64,000 bases of DNA. Source: Streptomyces sp. BK239 (GTDB lineage Bacteria; Actinomycetota; Actinomycetes; Streptomycetales; Streptomycetaceae). The stretch's first letter is position 1. Every line of letters starts with the position of its first letter. The stretch covers positions 310,001-374,000 of the forward strand of contig NZ_SHKS01000001.1 in NCBI RefSeq assembly GCF_004217285.1, in the 5' to 3' direction. Position numbers and translations under genes: made by a program. This document shows, in pieces, positions 7,034 to 15,639 of the stretch. The notes beneath the pieces were generated by a model, which worked only from the letters and a program-made list of their open reading frames with translations, had not been told where the DNA came from and ran no database searches.

Positions 7034-7468
7034 CTAAGTCGGCGTACCCCCGAGCGTCGGCATGACGCCGAGCTGCTGGAGGAAGCCGAGAAGGTCCTTG
7101 TCCGACCACTTCTCCGCGAGCCTGCCGTTTTCGACGCGGTGAATCACCGTCGCCGTCATCGTGAGCTGATGTCCGGTCGCCGGAATGCCGGGCAGGTCCC
7201 TTTCGTGCACTCCACGGGCCGTCAGCCGGGTGACCACTTTGTCGCCTTCCGCGATCTGGTCCTCGATCTCATGGATCCCGGGAGTGGCCTCCCAGAAGAG
7301 GCGGAACGCTTGCTTGAGCCCTTCGCGACCGGATCCGAGCCCTGGGAACGGGGGCGGGGAGTGGTCTTGGTAGTCCTCGGCCACGAGTTCGTCCATGGCC
7401 TCCACGTTGCCCTTGTCGATCTCCGCGTAGAAACGGCGAACCAACCTTTTGTTCTCTTCGCTCGACAT
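7034..7468 (-). CDS. SnoaL-like polyketide cyclase/ester cyclase-type protein
   Basis: 144 residues with an alpha+beta barrel (NTF2-like) pattern: NKRLVRRFYAEIDKGNVEAMDELVAEDYQDH, then PGIHEIEDQIAEGDKVVTRLTARGVH and GHQLTMTATVIHRVENGRLAEKWSDKD. True SnoaL enzymes close polyketide rings, but most stand-alone homologues have no known substrate. A purine-rich stretch (AGAGGGG) precedes the ATG at 7468. It is island cargo with no polyketide genes nearby, so I annotate only the fold. Confidence 0.85.
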   Translation of the reverse strand: MSSEENKRLVRRFYAEIDKGNVEAMDELVAEDYQDHSPPPFPGLGSGREGLKQAFRLFWEATPGIHEIEDQIAEGDKVVTRLTARGVHERDLPGIPATGHQLTMTATVIHRVENGRLAEKWSDKDLLGFLQQLGVMPTLGGTPT

Positions 7469-7611
7469 GGGAGACCCCTCTGTGCGCGTTTCGTACTGCA
7501 GGAACCGGTCTGCACGACCGGAAGCATGACCCGCCCCGGCATGGGGCCACGCCTGCGCCTCGCTGGGTTTCCGGGTGCATCACCCGGAAGCATCCATGCG
7601 ACCCGCCCCGG

Positions 7612-7740
7612 CACGTCTTCGATTCGCCCCCGGGGAGGCGGGTGTACGACAACTGGCGTCTCACGAGGTGGCTCAATGACGGGATCCCGCCCGCGCAGGT
7701 CGCCGAACGGGCCGGAAACAGCGTGCCGGTCCTGCTGGCC
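7612..7740 (+). pseudogene. Tyrosine integrase, C-terminal fragment (copy A)
   Basis: Encodes SPPGRRVYDN...LTRWLNDGIPPAQV and AGNSVPVLLAT, matching 13223-13362 of the larger integrase remnant almost base for base. The catalytic HxxR segment is altered (NWRLTRW), and the sequence jumps from VLLAT straight into the downstream flank, losing the nucleophilic tyrosine. The deletion appears to have joined sequence near ACAGCCGGACAG. Non-functional. Confidence 0.8.
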
Positions 7741-7750
7741 ACAGCCGGAC

Positions 7751-7792
7751 AGCCCCGGAACTCCCCATGATCGTCGGGGAGTGTCCGGGGCT
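7751..7792. terminator. Nested hairpin after integrase fragment A
   Basis: Long stem AGCCCCGGAACTCCCC paired with GGGGAGTGTCCGGGGCT (few mismatches) around ATGATCGTC. The same element follows the integrase remnant at 13522, so it is part of the integrase 3' flank of these elements. Confidence 0.7.
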
Positions 7793-7830
7793 TTGGCGCG
7801 GTGAGTGAAACGTGCTCTGACCAGCAAAAA

Positions 7831-7866
7831 GCCCTCCCCGAGGGGAGGGCGGAGACTTGCGCCCCG
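7831..7866. repeat. Second copy of tRNA-flank hairpin with truncated tRNA end
   Basis: GCCCTCCCC / GGGGAGGGC hairpin plus GGAGACTTGC as at 13603-13632, followed by only the last few acceptor bases (GCCCC at 7861) before unrelated sequence begins. It reads as the internal junction between two tandemly inserted elements, with most of the tRNA copy deleted. Confidence 0.72.
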
Positions 7867-7880
7867 TGTGCAGGTGGACG

Positions 7881-8081
7881 TCAGCGGAACAGTTGCGGCA
7901 CCGAGCAGGCCTCCAGTGGCTCCTCAGGCCGGTCGGCCCAGCCCCACCAGACATGCCGACCGGCACACCTCCACAGCGACCGGCAGGCCCGTCGGGCGTC
8001 GTCCTCCCGCCTGGACAGTACGAAGCCGCCGGACTCCATGGGCTGGCCGCACTCAGGACAGGCCGGGGCGTCGTTGGTCAT
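7881..8081 (-). CDS. Small zinc-ribbon-like hypothetical protein (island)
   Basis: 66 residues, ATG 8081. It starts MTNDAPACPECGQPM and continues with SRREDDARRACR, CAGRHVWWGWADRP and LEACSVPQLF. The CxxC near the start and the later cysteines suggest a small metal-binding fold. It lies 25 bases downstream of the GntR remnant on the same strand, a pairing usual for these regulators in actinomycete elements. Function unknown. Confidence 0.72.
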   Translation of the reverse strand: MTNDAPACPECGQPMESGGFVLSRREDDARRACRSLWRCAGRHVWWGWADRPEEPLEACSVPQLFR

Positions 8082-8106
8082 GTGCGGACCCTAGCGTCGT
8101 CGGCTA

Positions 8107-8637
8107 TCAGTTGATCGGGATCTCATAGACGATCTCGCGGTGAGCGGCGGGCACCACGATGTCCGCCGTCTCCACGGGCCGCCCCTGGTCGCTGTAGTAC
8201 GTCCGCCGGATGTGCGTGACGAGAGCGGCCTTCTGGATGCCCAGGAGTGACGCCTCCTCGGCGGTCGCCTGCCGCGGCTCCGGCTGCTCCACGGCGTGGC
8301 CGACGGTGATGCCGATCGCGGCCATGCGGTTCCCGACCCCCGCTCCGGCGTGCGGCCCTCCCCCGGGGAGGACGACGAGAGTGCCGGCCGTGAGGTCGTA
8401 CGGCTCCCAACTCGTCGACAACTGCGCGGGCCTGCCGTCGGCCAGGAACTCGTACGTCGTACGGACGCACAGCTCGCCCTCGTCGATGCCGAGCCGTGCC
8501 GCGATCTCCGCCGGCGCCGGCACCTTGGCGTCGGTCCGGCTCTCCCAGTCCCCTTGCCTCCCGACGGCCTTCATGTCCGCGCGGAAGGGCGAGCCGTTGG
8601 GCTGCTCGCGCGCCGAGGAACGGACCACCCGCACGCG
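8107..8637 (-). pseudogene. GntR-family regulator lacking its DNA-binding domain (copy B)
   Basis: About 177 codons remain, from RVRVVRSSAREQPNG through SPFRADMKAVGRQGDWESRT, LCVRTTYEFLADGRPAQLST, the Gly-rich VVLPGGGPHAGAGVGNRMAA and the terminal TADIVVPAAHREIVYEIPI. This is a complete UTRA effector domain. The winged-helix N terminus expected upstream is replaced at about 8640 by truncated transposase sequence. It cannot bind operators as a normal GntR protein, although the frame remains open into the IS sequence. Confidence 0.8.
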
Positions 8638-8640
8638 CTG

Positions 8641-9227
8641 CCGAAATACGCCTTGTCCGCGCGGAGTTCGACGGGCCGACGCCGTCGCGGCCCGCGGCGG
8701 GAGCGGACGGCGGGTATACCGCGGAATAGCGGGCTTCAGAGCCAGGCTGTCGTGGGTGTTCGCACCGGACACCGCGACGGCCAGCGGGATGCCCTGGGCC
8801 TCGGACGGCACATGCAGCTTGCTGCCCTTCTTGCCGCGATCGACCAGGTTCGGCCCGGTCAGCGTGCCCCCCTTTTGGCCCGGACCGAGGCGGCATCGAC
8901 GATCGCCGAGGCCCAGCCCAGCTCGCCCCGCGCACCGAGTTCGTCCAGGACCGCCCGGTGGAGCCGACGCCACCGTCCCGCCGGGGTCCACGCGGTGAAC
9001 CGGCGATGCGCGGTCGCAGGCGAGACGCCGAACGTCTCCGGCAGATGCCGCCAGGCGCACCCGCTGGTCAGCACATACACGACCGCCGTGAACACGGCCC
9101 GCTCGTCACACGGAGCGGTCCCGCCGCCCTGCGGACGGGAGTTGAACGACGGCAGCAACGGTGCGCCCAGCTCCCACAGACCGTCAGGAGCCAGCCGCTG
9201 CGACAGATCGACACCCACAAGCAGCAA
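8641..9227 (-). mobile_element. Truncated IS5-family transposase, two frames
   Basis: The first frame (ending 8859) encodes the DUF4096-type N-terminal domain: LSQRLAPDGLWELGAPLLPS, CDERAVFTAVVYVLTSGCAW and ASAIVDAASVRAK. The second frame continues with KGGTLTGPNLVDRGKKGSKLHV and SGANTHDSLALKP, then loses frame again and stops at ...LRADKAYF around 8641. The frame change sits on an A4G6 run, a plausible programmed -1 slippage site of the kind used by IS427-group elements. The C-terminal catalytic Glu region is gone. I found no terminal inverted repeats. Confidence 0.8.
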
Positions 9228-9309
9228 TGATGCCGCAGCTCACCACACGAGCACGTGAGGCATCCTCTTTACAGCAAAGCATTCTTTCACTCCGGCCGAC
9301 GCCGGCGTA

Positions 9310-10446
9310 TCACTTCACGGGCACTTTCATTCTGAACAGTTTCTCTGCATTTCGGAATGCAATCTTTTCCTTCTCTTCGCGTGGCAAATCGACTCCGCGG
9401 AACCAGTCGGTCTGCTCTTTTATGTCCGCGAACGGGTAGTCGGTTGCGAACATCACTCGATCCACGCTGATGTACTTCAGCAGGAGATCGAGCAGTTCGG
9501 TCTGGGGGAATGCGCTGGTTGTGACCCAGAAGTTGTCCTGGAAGTATTGCCCGATGGGCTTCTCGAGCGAGTCTTTGGTCGGCTCGCCCATGTCATTGAC
9601 GATCCGCTCGTAGTAGAAGGGAAGACCTTCGCCCATGTGGCCGATGATGATTTTCAGTTTGGGGAATCTGTCGAAAACCCCGTACGCGATCATCCGAATG
9701 CACTGGGTCAGCACCTCCTGGTGCCAGCCATATCCAGACCCACTGAAAATGTAGTCTTGGTGCTCTTCCGTGTATTTAGACCGTGTGGTGCTGTAGTAGA
9801 TCTTGAAGACCTCGTCAGCCGGATAGCCGGGATGCAGGTAGATCGGCACATCGAGAGCAACGGCACGTGCCAGCACAGGCTCGAAATCGGGATGATCGAG
9901 ATACTTCTTCGCGATGTGGCCGTTGGTCAGTGCGCCCAGGAAGCCATCTTCCCGAACCGAGCGTTCCAATTCGTCCGCCGCCGCCTCCGGGCTCTGCAAG
10001 GGCAAGGTGGCGAAAGCCTTGAAGCGGTCCGGATGTTTGGCGATCGGCCCGTCTGCAAGTTGCCGGTTAAGGCGATAGGCAAGGTCGACGCCCCTCTGCC
10101 CAGGGACGTTTTGTACGGAGGGTGTATGAGCAGAGAGGATTTGAACGTTGAGTCCCCCCGCATCCATATCGCCGATGCGGCGTTGGCCTAGATCCGAAAG
10201 GCCAATTTCCTCAAGGAACGCTATGTGATCCTGATTGATGGAGTTCAGCTTCAACAACGTGGGAGTCGAAAAGGTCTCCTCCGCGCCGATGAAGGGCAGG
10301 TCCTGGTCCCGCCGTAAAATGTCCGAAGCCTTGTCCGAAGTCTCGTTCTCGCTCGCTTCCGAGAGAATGGCGTGCGTGGACAAGCCGGCACCAATGCCGA
10401 GTGCCGTGCTGGCGGCGAGAAAGCCGCGGCGTCCCATGGGCTTCAT
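9310..10446 (-). CDS. Tat-exported amidohydrolase-2 family decarboxylase/hydrolase
   Basis: 378 residues. A twin-arginine signal covers about 1-30 (MGRRGFLAASTALGIGAGL). The TIM-barrel amidohydrolase-2 domain follows, with the family's N-terminal acidic motif GAEETFSTPTLL, then PIYLHPGYP, IIIGHMGEGLPFYYERI and the C-terminal metal Asp in MFATDYPF. Relatives include resorcylate- and ACMSD-type decarboxylases and lactone hydrolases; the substrate here is unknown. Base composition is clearly less G/C-rich than the neighbours, and there is a TTA leucine codon near 10317 (DILRRD). Both fit recent transfer and possibly bldA-dependent translation. ATG 10446 has GAGAGG upstream. Confidence 0.87.
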   Translation of the reverse strand: MKPMGRRGFLAASTALGIGAGLSTHAILSEASENETSDKASDILRRDQDLPFIGAEETFSTPTLLKLNSINQDHIAFLEEIGLSDLGQRRIGDMDAGGLNVQILSAHTPSVQNVPGQRGVDLAYRLNRQLADGPIAKHPDRFKAFATLPLQSPEAAADELERSVREDGFLGALTNGHIAKKYLDHPDFEPVLARAVALDVPIYLHPGYPADEVFKIYYSTTRSKYTEEHQDYIFSGSGYGWHQEVLTQCIRMIAYGVFDRFPKLKIIIGHMGEGLPFYYERIVNDMGEPTKDSLEKPIGQYFQDNFWVTTSAFPQTELLDLLLKYISVDRVMFATDYPFADIKEQTDWFRGVDLPREEKEKIAFRNAEKLFRMKVPVK

Positions 10447-11096
10447 GTCAGTGCCTCTCTTCAGGCGTTTGTGTGGTGAGGTATCCGTACGGCATCCGTC
10501 TGCGAGATGCGTCAGGGGGTCTTCGCGTCCTGCTCGCGCACCGCGGCAGCGCTCAGGTCGAGGAACCGCTCGCCGGTGCGCAGCGGCTGTGGTGGAGCTG
10601 ACGACCGTCCGCGTGCGCACTGTGCGGGCCGGCCGCGGCGGGCCCCACACTGTTGTCGGCGTGTGACCCCGCATGAGGCGACAGGGAACGCCGTCGCCAG
10701 CGCCCTGGCGGCCACCCCGAACCTCCGCAGTGGACTACCAAGTTCCGGCATGGCCCCAACGCTAGGCCCGATTCCGTTCTGTTTCGTCATACTGCGGTCG
10801 TCATCCCGCGGGAGACAGGCGGTACGACGTTACTCCGACGGGAGTACTCTCCGGAGCGCCGTTCGACACCCGCACGAAAATCAAGGCCCGTTCCAACTGG
10901 GCCCGAAGTCCAGGGGCTGCCGGAAGAGTTCAAGTCCAGTGAGACGGTCGTGACACTATGAGGTTTGTGGTGCGGGTGCCCTGCGCTTTCCCCGATGGTG
11001 CTGCGTCGACTGCCATCACTAGCCTTCTGCATACGGGTTGCATCGCTTATCCGCATGCCTACTTCTTACCGAGCGAACCTGAGGCGAACGTTGAAG
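10447..11096. other. Gene-poor scar region
   Basis: About 650 bp upstream of the amidohydrolase. A leftward open frame ends at 10512 (ERFLDLSAAAVREQDAKTP) and may be the tail of a lost gene, but it matches nothing I recognise. The rest holds no convincing coding pattern on either strand. Confidence 0.4.
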
Positions 11097-11243
11097 ACGT
11101 GCTGGCGGCGGATCAAGCGGTGGATCGGCGTCGGGGTGTTAGACGATCCGCATGGGATCCTGCTTGCCCAGCTGAACGCGGCAAACGAGATCGACTGGTC
11201 CCGGGCGGTGATCGACGGCAGCCACATCGACACGAAAAAGGGG
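11097..11243 (+). pseudogene. IS5-family transposase fragment
   Basis: Encodes TCWRRIKRW, GVLDDPHGILLAQLNAAN and EIDWSRAVIDGSHIDTKKG, the segment around the first catalytic Asp of IS5-type transposases. It ends abruptly at the KKG motif. Sequence before and after is unrelated to the family. Confidence 0.72.
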
Positions 11244-11261
11244 GTCCCGGACCTTGAGTTC

Positions 11262-11411
11262 GCCCCCATTTCCAGCCCCCACGTGAGCGGAGTCGAGGAC
11301 CACGCGCGAGACGTCGATGAGGCCGGCGTCATCGAGTCGGTGCAGCACCGCCTCGTGCGGCCGGCCCCACACCCCGGCCCGCGACCAGAAACAGGAACCG
11401 GCGGTGCGCGG
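11262..11411 (-). pseudogene. Second IS5-family transposase fragment, opposite strand
   Basis: Encodes AGVWGRPHEAVLHRLDD and AGLIDVSRVVLDSAHVGAGNGG, the same transposase segment as its neighbour at 11097 but from a different subgroup and in inverted orientation. Both fragments break at about the same motif, facing each other across some 20 bases. Confidence 0.65.
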
Positions 11412-11852
11412 TCGACTTCGATAAGCGCAGAAAGCCGTTCCAGCAGTCGCTGCGCGGCTTCGACGCTGCGTTGCTGCGTCCATTGTCGGCGGACTGACGC
11501 GCTGTTGGCGGCTTCTTGAGAAGCGGCGAGTTCAGCTTGGGCCTCGATGGCCCTAGCGGTTTGCCGGCGTGCGACGTGCACCGTGATGGCGCCGCGGCCA
11601 AGGTCCCTATGAGTGCACACTGGCTGTCTGGCCCGCTGGATCTCCCCAGCTGCTCATGTTTGCAATCTTGGGCTTACTACGTGTGACTCAAACACGTGCC
11701 ACCGACGTAGGGGGCCTGGGCAGGACGAGGGCTCGCCGTGGCAACGGACGCTCTCAGCTTGGGAAGCCGCGAGCCTTTGGGGCCCGGCTTCCGCGCTGAC
11801 CTGGATGAACGCCGTCGGCGTTCGGAATCAGCCCGGGGCCTGTGCACGTATC
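11412..11852. other. No recognisable gene
   Basis: Some 440 bp of island DNA without an open frame I can support. Codon-position G/C bias is weak in all frames, consistent with decayed mobile-element sequence. Confidence 0.5.
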
Positions 11853-12317
11853 TCAAAGGTGCTGCTTTGCTGAGCCGACGAGTCGGCTGATGTTGTCACG
11901 GGTCCGTGCTCTCAGCTCGTCCAGCTCAGCCCTGGCGTCCGCTTTGGGCAGCTCCGTGATGTCCGCAAGCACGTCTTCCGCGGTCCGGCTCAGCCGGTCG
12001 TCATCCGTCAGCATCTGCACCCGGAAGAGGGCCTCCTGGGCGCTGGAGCGCAAGTCGTAGGCGCGGATGCGCACCGCGTCGGGGTCCTCCGGTGGTGGCT
12101 GCTCATGCTCACAGAACCACAGATGAACCAGGCAGCGGCGATAGTTGACCAGCGCGCCGGCGTAGGCGGAGTAGGCATCGAGTCGCTCCTGCCGAAGCTT
12201 CTCGCGGCGGGTGAACTGATGGCTCCTGTCGGTGGTGCGCTGCTGAAACGCCAGAGTGATCCCCGACCCAAGCAGGGTGCCGAGAACGGCTATGGCGCTG
12301 GCGATGATGGACTCCAC
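11853..12317 (-). CDS. Membrane-anchored coiled-coil hypothetical protein
   Basis: 154 residues, GTG start at 12317. An N-terminal hydrophobic helix (ASAIAVLGTLLGSGITLAF, about 6-24) anchors it. The rest is charged and helical (FTRREKLRQERLDAYSAYAGALVNYR, LSRTAEDVLADITELPKADARAEL), typical of small actinobacterial membrane proteins of unknown role. It sits alone between transposon scars and the integrase remnant. The ribosome site is weak, so expression is uncertain. Confidence 0.7.
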   Translation of the reverse strand: MESIIASAIAVLGTLLGSGITLAFQQRTTDRSHQFTRREKLRQERLDAYSAYAGALVNYRRCLVHLWFCEHEQPPPEDPDAVRIRAYDLRSSAQEALFRVQMLTDDDRLSRTAEDVLADITELPKADARAELDELRARTRDNISRLVGSAKQHL

Positions 12318-12519
12318 GCCTCAAGCTGATCACGTCTCGCCGCCATGGGCGGCCGCCGGCCCAACCTCGGCGCCAAGTCCGCGATGCCCTCGGCATCACT
12401 GACGCCGAGGGCATGACCTTCTGATCCGTGCTCTACAGAGATCGGTCATTGGAGGTCATACAGGCTGCGGGAAGGACCGTGAGGGCCAGTGTTGGGCGCT
12501 GGCGGTTGCTGGGGTTGCT

Positions 12520-13454
12520 GTACTTCGCGGCCACGGGCAAGGGCGAAGCCTTCGTCATCGCGACCGGACCGCCGGTGTCCCACCGCTCCAAGTCGGCTGC
12601 GATGAGCTGGTACGCCTTCGCGGTCGGGTACGTGGACGCCCGTTGGTCGGAACTCGGCGGCAACAGCCGTACACGCGATCCGGCGGCGGGTCCTGCGGAC
12701 CAATCCCCTTCACAAGGGGAAGGAGTCGACGGCCGTCACCAAGACCAGCAACGCCGTGGACAAGCGGTTCCTGATGAACGAGGACCAGGCGGCGGCACTC
12801 CTCGGCTGGATCCGGTGCCGGCCGCGCGGGGGAAAGCGGCTGCACGCGCTCTTCGCCACGCTGTACTACTGCGCTCTGCGGCCGGAGGAAGCCGTAGCCA
12901 TGCGAGTGCAGGACGTGACGCTTCCCGACCCCGACGTCCGGGCCCAGTGGTGTGAGCTGCTGATCCGCACGGCGACCCCGGAGGTCGGCAAGCAGTGGAC
13001 CGACACCGGAGAGATCCATGAGGAACGTGATCTGAAGGGCCGCGCCGAGGGCGAGACGCGCACTGTGCCGGGGCATCCCGCCCAGACGCGCATTCTGCGG
13101 CAGCACATCGAGGACGAGCAGCTCAAGCCCGGTGAGCTGCTGTTCCAGGGGGAGACGGGCGGCATTCTCGCCGGCTCGGTCATCCGCCGGGCGTGGCGCA
13201 GCGCGCGCAAGGCCGTCCTGCCTCCGCACGTCTTCGATTCGCCCCCGGGGAGGCGGGTGTACGACAACCGGCACACGCGCCTTACCAAGTGGCTCAATGA
13301 CGGGATCCCGCCCGCTCAAGTTGCCGAATGGGCCGGGAACAGCGTGCCGGTCCTGCTGGCCACTTACGCACGGTGTGTCGAGGGGCAGCTGCCTGACCTG
13401 AAGAGGCGGCTGGAGGCTGCTGGAGATCTCCCCGAGCCGGCCCACGCAGGCTGA
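12520..13454 (+). pseudogene. Tyrosine-recombinase integrase with internal deletion (copy B)
   Basis: An N-terminal piece (KGEAFVIATGPPVS, MSWYAFAVGYVDARW) runs to about 12665. The frame then changes, and a C-terminal piece resumes with RRVLRTNPLHKGKES, TSNAVDKRFLMNEDQ and continues intact to 13454. Catalytic features in the C-terminal part are present: Arg in YYCALRPEEAVA, a modified box II (DNRHTRLTKWLNDG) and the Tyr nucleophile in VLLATYARCV. Compared with full actinomycete integrases of about 400 residues, the core-binding domain between the pieces is missing. The gene points at the tRNA it used as attachment site. Confidence 0.85.
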
Positions 13455-13521
13455 GGCTCTCGACGAAAACTTCGACACGTATTCGACACAGCCACCCGCG
13501 AAAACCCGGTGACAGCCGGAC

Positions 13522-13564
13522 AGCCCGGAACCTCCCCATGATCGTCGGGGGAGTGCCCGGGGCT
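13522..13564. terminator. Nested hairpin after integrase copy B
   Basis: AGCCCGG...CCTCCCC paired with GGGGGAG...CCCGGGGCT, matching the structure at 7751. It lies between the integrase stop and the tRNA flank. Confidence 0.65.
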
Positions 13565-13602
13565 TCGGCGTGGTGAGTGGAATGTGCGCTGACCAGCAAA
13601 AA

Positions 13603-13622
13603 CGCCCTCCCATAGGGAGGGC
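13603..13622. terminator. tRNA-Arg 3' terminator
   Basis: CGCCCTCC / GGAGGGCG stem starting ten bases beyond the tRNA 3' end (minus-strand transcription). It is the original of the flank copies at 6358 and 7831. Confidence 0.72.
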
Positions 13623-13632
13623 GGAGACTTGC

Positions 13633-13704
13633 GCCCCCGGCAGGACTCGAACCTGCGGCCAAGCGCTTAGAAGGCGCCTGCTCTATCCACTGAGCTACGG
13701 GGGC
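13633..13704 (-). tRNA. tRNA-Arg (anticodon UCU)
   Basis: 72-base cloverleaf. Acceptor GCCCCCG/CGGGGGC, D-arm GCTC...GAGC, anticodon stem GGCGC/GCGCT with loop CTTCTAA (anticodon TCT, codon AGA), T-arm GCAGG-TTCGAGT-CCTGC. CCA is not encoded. It reads the rare AGA codon and serves as the integration site of the island to its left. Confidence 0.95.
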
Positions 13705-14025
13705 CGGGTGTGTGGCCGCGTACCCGGTGCCCTGGTGTGGGCTGATCCGTGACGTTGCCGGGGACAAGGATAGGGCTCCCGGTTCCTTGTCCTGAGTGCT
13801 TCGCCTCCGTGGCTCGATGTGGAGGTTCAGTGAAGCGGTCCTGATAATCGCAGGCAGGTGCGAATCGTGCATCGCTTTTGGGTCCCCGGGGCCCCGGGTG
13901 TTGTGCACTCGTTATGCCTGCGCCGCGCCTCTGTCCCAGTCGCACCTTCCGTCCCTTGTGTCCTATCGGCGCGCAGGCATGTCTATATGCTTCATAAATC
14001 CCCCGAAATTGGGCATTCTTCGCAT

Positions 14026-15636
14026 GTGGTGACCTTGGACGTACGGCCTCAGCTGCTCGACGCACTCTCCGCCCTGCGCGACCGTGTCGCCGCCGCACGC
14101 TTCCCGCTGCCCCTGGCGGGGGCTCCACGCGCGCGTGCCAACCGCGACGAACTACTGGCCCAGCTGGACGACTACTTGGTGCCCCGGCTGCGGCAACCCG
14201 AAGCGCCGTTGCTGGCCGTGGTGGGCGGTTCCACCGGCGCCGGCAAGTCGACGCTCGTCAACTCCCTCGTCGGACGGCGCATCAGCGAGGCGGGCGTGCT
14301 GCGGCCGACGACACGGACCCCGGTGCTGGTGTGCCACCCGGAGGACCATCACTGGTTCAGCGGCATGCGGGTGCTGCCCGACCTCACCCGCGTGTGGGTG
14401 CCCCATCAGGAGCCGAGCGACGACGACCTGTTGCTCCCCGGGCAGGACAGCAGACGAATCCTGCGCATCGAGACCGCCGAGACCCTCCCGCCCGGCCTCG
14501 CCCTCCTCGACGCGCCCGACATCGACTCCTTCGTCGCCGACAACCGCTTCCTCGCCGCCCAGCTCCTGTGCGCCGCCGACATCTGGGTGATGGTCACCAC
14601 GGCCGCGCGGTACGCCGACGCCATCCCCTGGCATCTGCTGCGCACGGCCAAGGAGTACGACGCGACGCTCGTGACCGTCCTGGACCGGGTGCCCCACCAG
14701 GTCGTCGGCGAGGTGTCCCGCCAGTACGCCGCGCTGCTCACCAAGGCCGGACTCGGCCACCTCCCCCGCTTCACGGTGCCCGAACTGCCCGAGTCGGCGT
14801 GGGGCGGCGGCCTGCTCCCCGCCACCGCGGTGGCCCCGCTGCGCACCTGGCTCGTCGAACACGCCCAGGACGCCGCCGCCCGCAACGCGGTGATGGCGCG
14901 TACGGCGTACGGCGTCCTCGACTCGCTCAAGTCCCGGATGCCCGAGCTGGCCGGCGCCGCCGCCGCACAGTACGCGGCCGCACTGCGGCTCACCTCGGCC
15001 GTCGAGGGGGCGTACGACAGCGAGTACACGCGCGTGCGGGGCCGGCTGCAGAACGGGTCCGTGCTCGCCGGCGACGCGCTGAAACGCTGGCGCGCCTTCC
15101 CGCTGGACTGCACCGCCGGCGAACTCCTCGACGCCCTCATGGAGAGCCTGGCGGCGCTCCTGGTGTGCGCCGTCACCGCCGCCGACGAACGCGTCGACGA
15201 GGCCTGGCGCCGCGAACCGGCCGCGGCCGCGCCGGTCCTGCTGGACCGCGGCGACTCCCCGGAGACCGCCGAGCACCGCATCGGCATGGCCGTACGGCGC
15301 TGGCGGCGGGAGCTGGAGGAATGCGCCGAGGAAGAGGTGCGCCAACTGGACCGCAGGGCCGCCAGCGACCCCGAGACCGTCGCCGCCCTCGTCGCCACCG
15401 CCCTGCTCGGCGCCCGCAGGGCTCGCACGGCGGGCGAGAGCCTCGCCGAACGCCTCGGGGCGCACGGCGCGCTGCGGCTGCGCGACCGGGCCGGACGGCT
15501 GCTCTCCGAGTACCTCGACCGAGTGATGCACAACGAACGCGAGCGCCGTCTCGCCCCGCTCGACGGCCTCGACGTCCACGTCGAGCCGCAGGCCGAACTC
15601 ATCGCCGCGCTGTCCGTACTGCAGAAGGAGAGGTGA
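14026..15636 (+). CDS. dynA: Dynamin-like GTPase, first of a pair
   Basis: 536 residues from GTG 14026 ([17 protein letters not shown]). Walker A is [21 protein letters not shown] (about 65-82), with a switch-type threonine in [11 protein letters not shown]3-like [10 protein letters not shown] and a long helical C-terminal half with no membrane span. In Streptomyces the DynA/DynB pair stabilises FtsZ ladders during sporulation septation; adjacent genes and the TM-bearing second partner match that arrangement. The stop lies four bases before the next start. The symbol is inferred from family and context. An alternative start is GTG 14029. Confidence 0.8.
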   Translation: MVTLDVRPQLLDALSALRDRVAAARFPLPLAGAPRARANRDELLAQLDDYLVPRLRQPEAPLLAVVGGSTGAGKSTLVNSLVGRRISEAGVLRPTTRTPVLVCHPEDHHWFSGMRVLPDLTRVWVPHQEPSDDDLLLPGQDSRRILRIETAETLPPGLALLDAPDIDSFVADNRFLAAQLLCAADIWVMVTTAARYADAIPWHLLRTAKEYDATLVTVLDRVPHQVVGEVSRQYAALLTKAGLGHLPRFTVPELPESAWGGGLLPATAVAPLRTWLVEHAQDAAARNAVMARTAYGVLDSLKSRMPELAGAAAAQYAAALRLTSAVEGAYDSEYTRVRGRLQNGSVLAGDALKRWRAFPLDCTAGELLDALMESLAALLVCAVTAADERVDEAWRREPAAAAPVLLDRGDSPETAEHRIGMAVRRWRRELEECAEEEVRQLDRRAASDPETVAALVATALLGARRARTAGESLAERLGAHGALRLRDRAGRLLSEYLDRVMHNERERRLAPLDGLDVHVEPQAELIAALSVLQKER

Positions 15637-15639
15637 CCG

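Larger units (their letters stand above)
6387..13633. mobile_element. Composite, decayed integrative island at tRNA-Arg(UCU)
   Basis: Bounded by a tRNA 3'-end fragment on the left and the intact tRNA on the right, with a third partial flank copy at about 7831-7866. Each segment ends on its right side with a tyrosine-integrase 3' region, a shared hairpin and then the tRNA flank; each begins on its left with a small protein gene downstream of a GntR/UTRA remnant. This layout is what sequential insertion of two related actinomycete integrative elements at one tRNA would leave. Both integrases are broken and no replication or transfer genes remain, so the island should be immobile alone. Confidence 0.78.

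Noticed and set aside
10512..10790. Minus-strand 92-codon frame upstream of the amidohydrolase as a gene
   Set aside because: No recognisable domain, weak codon bias and no ribosome site; at most the tail of a decayed gene.
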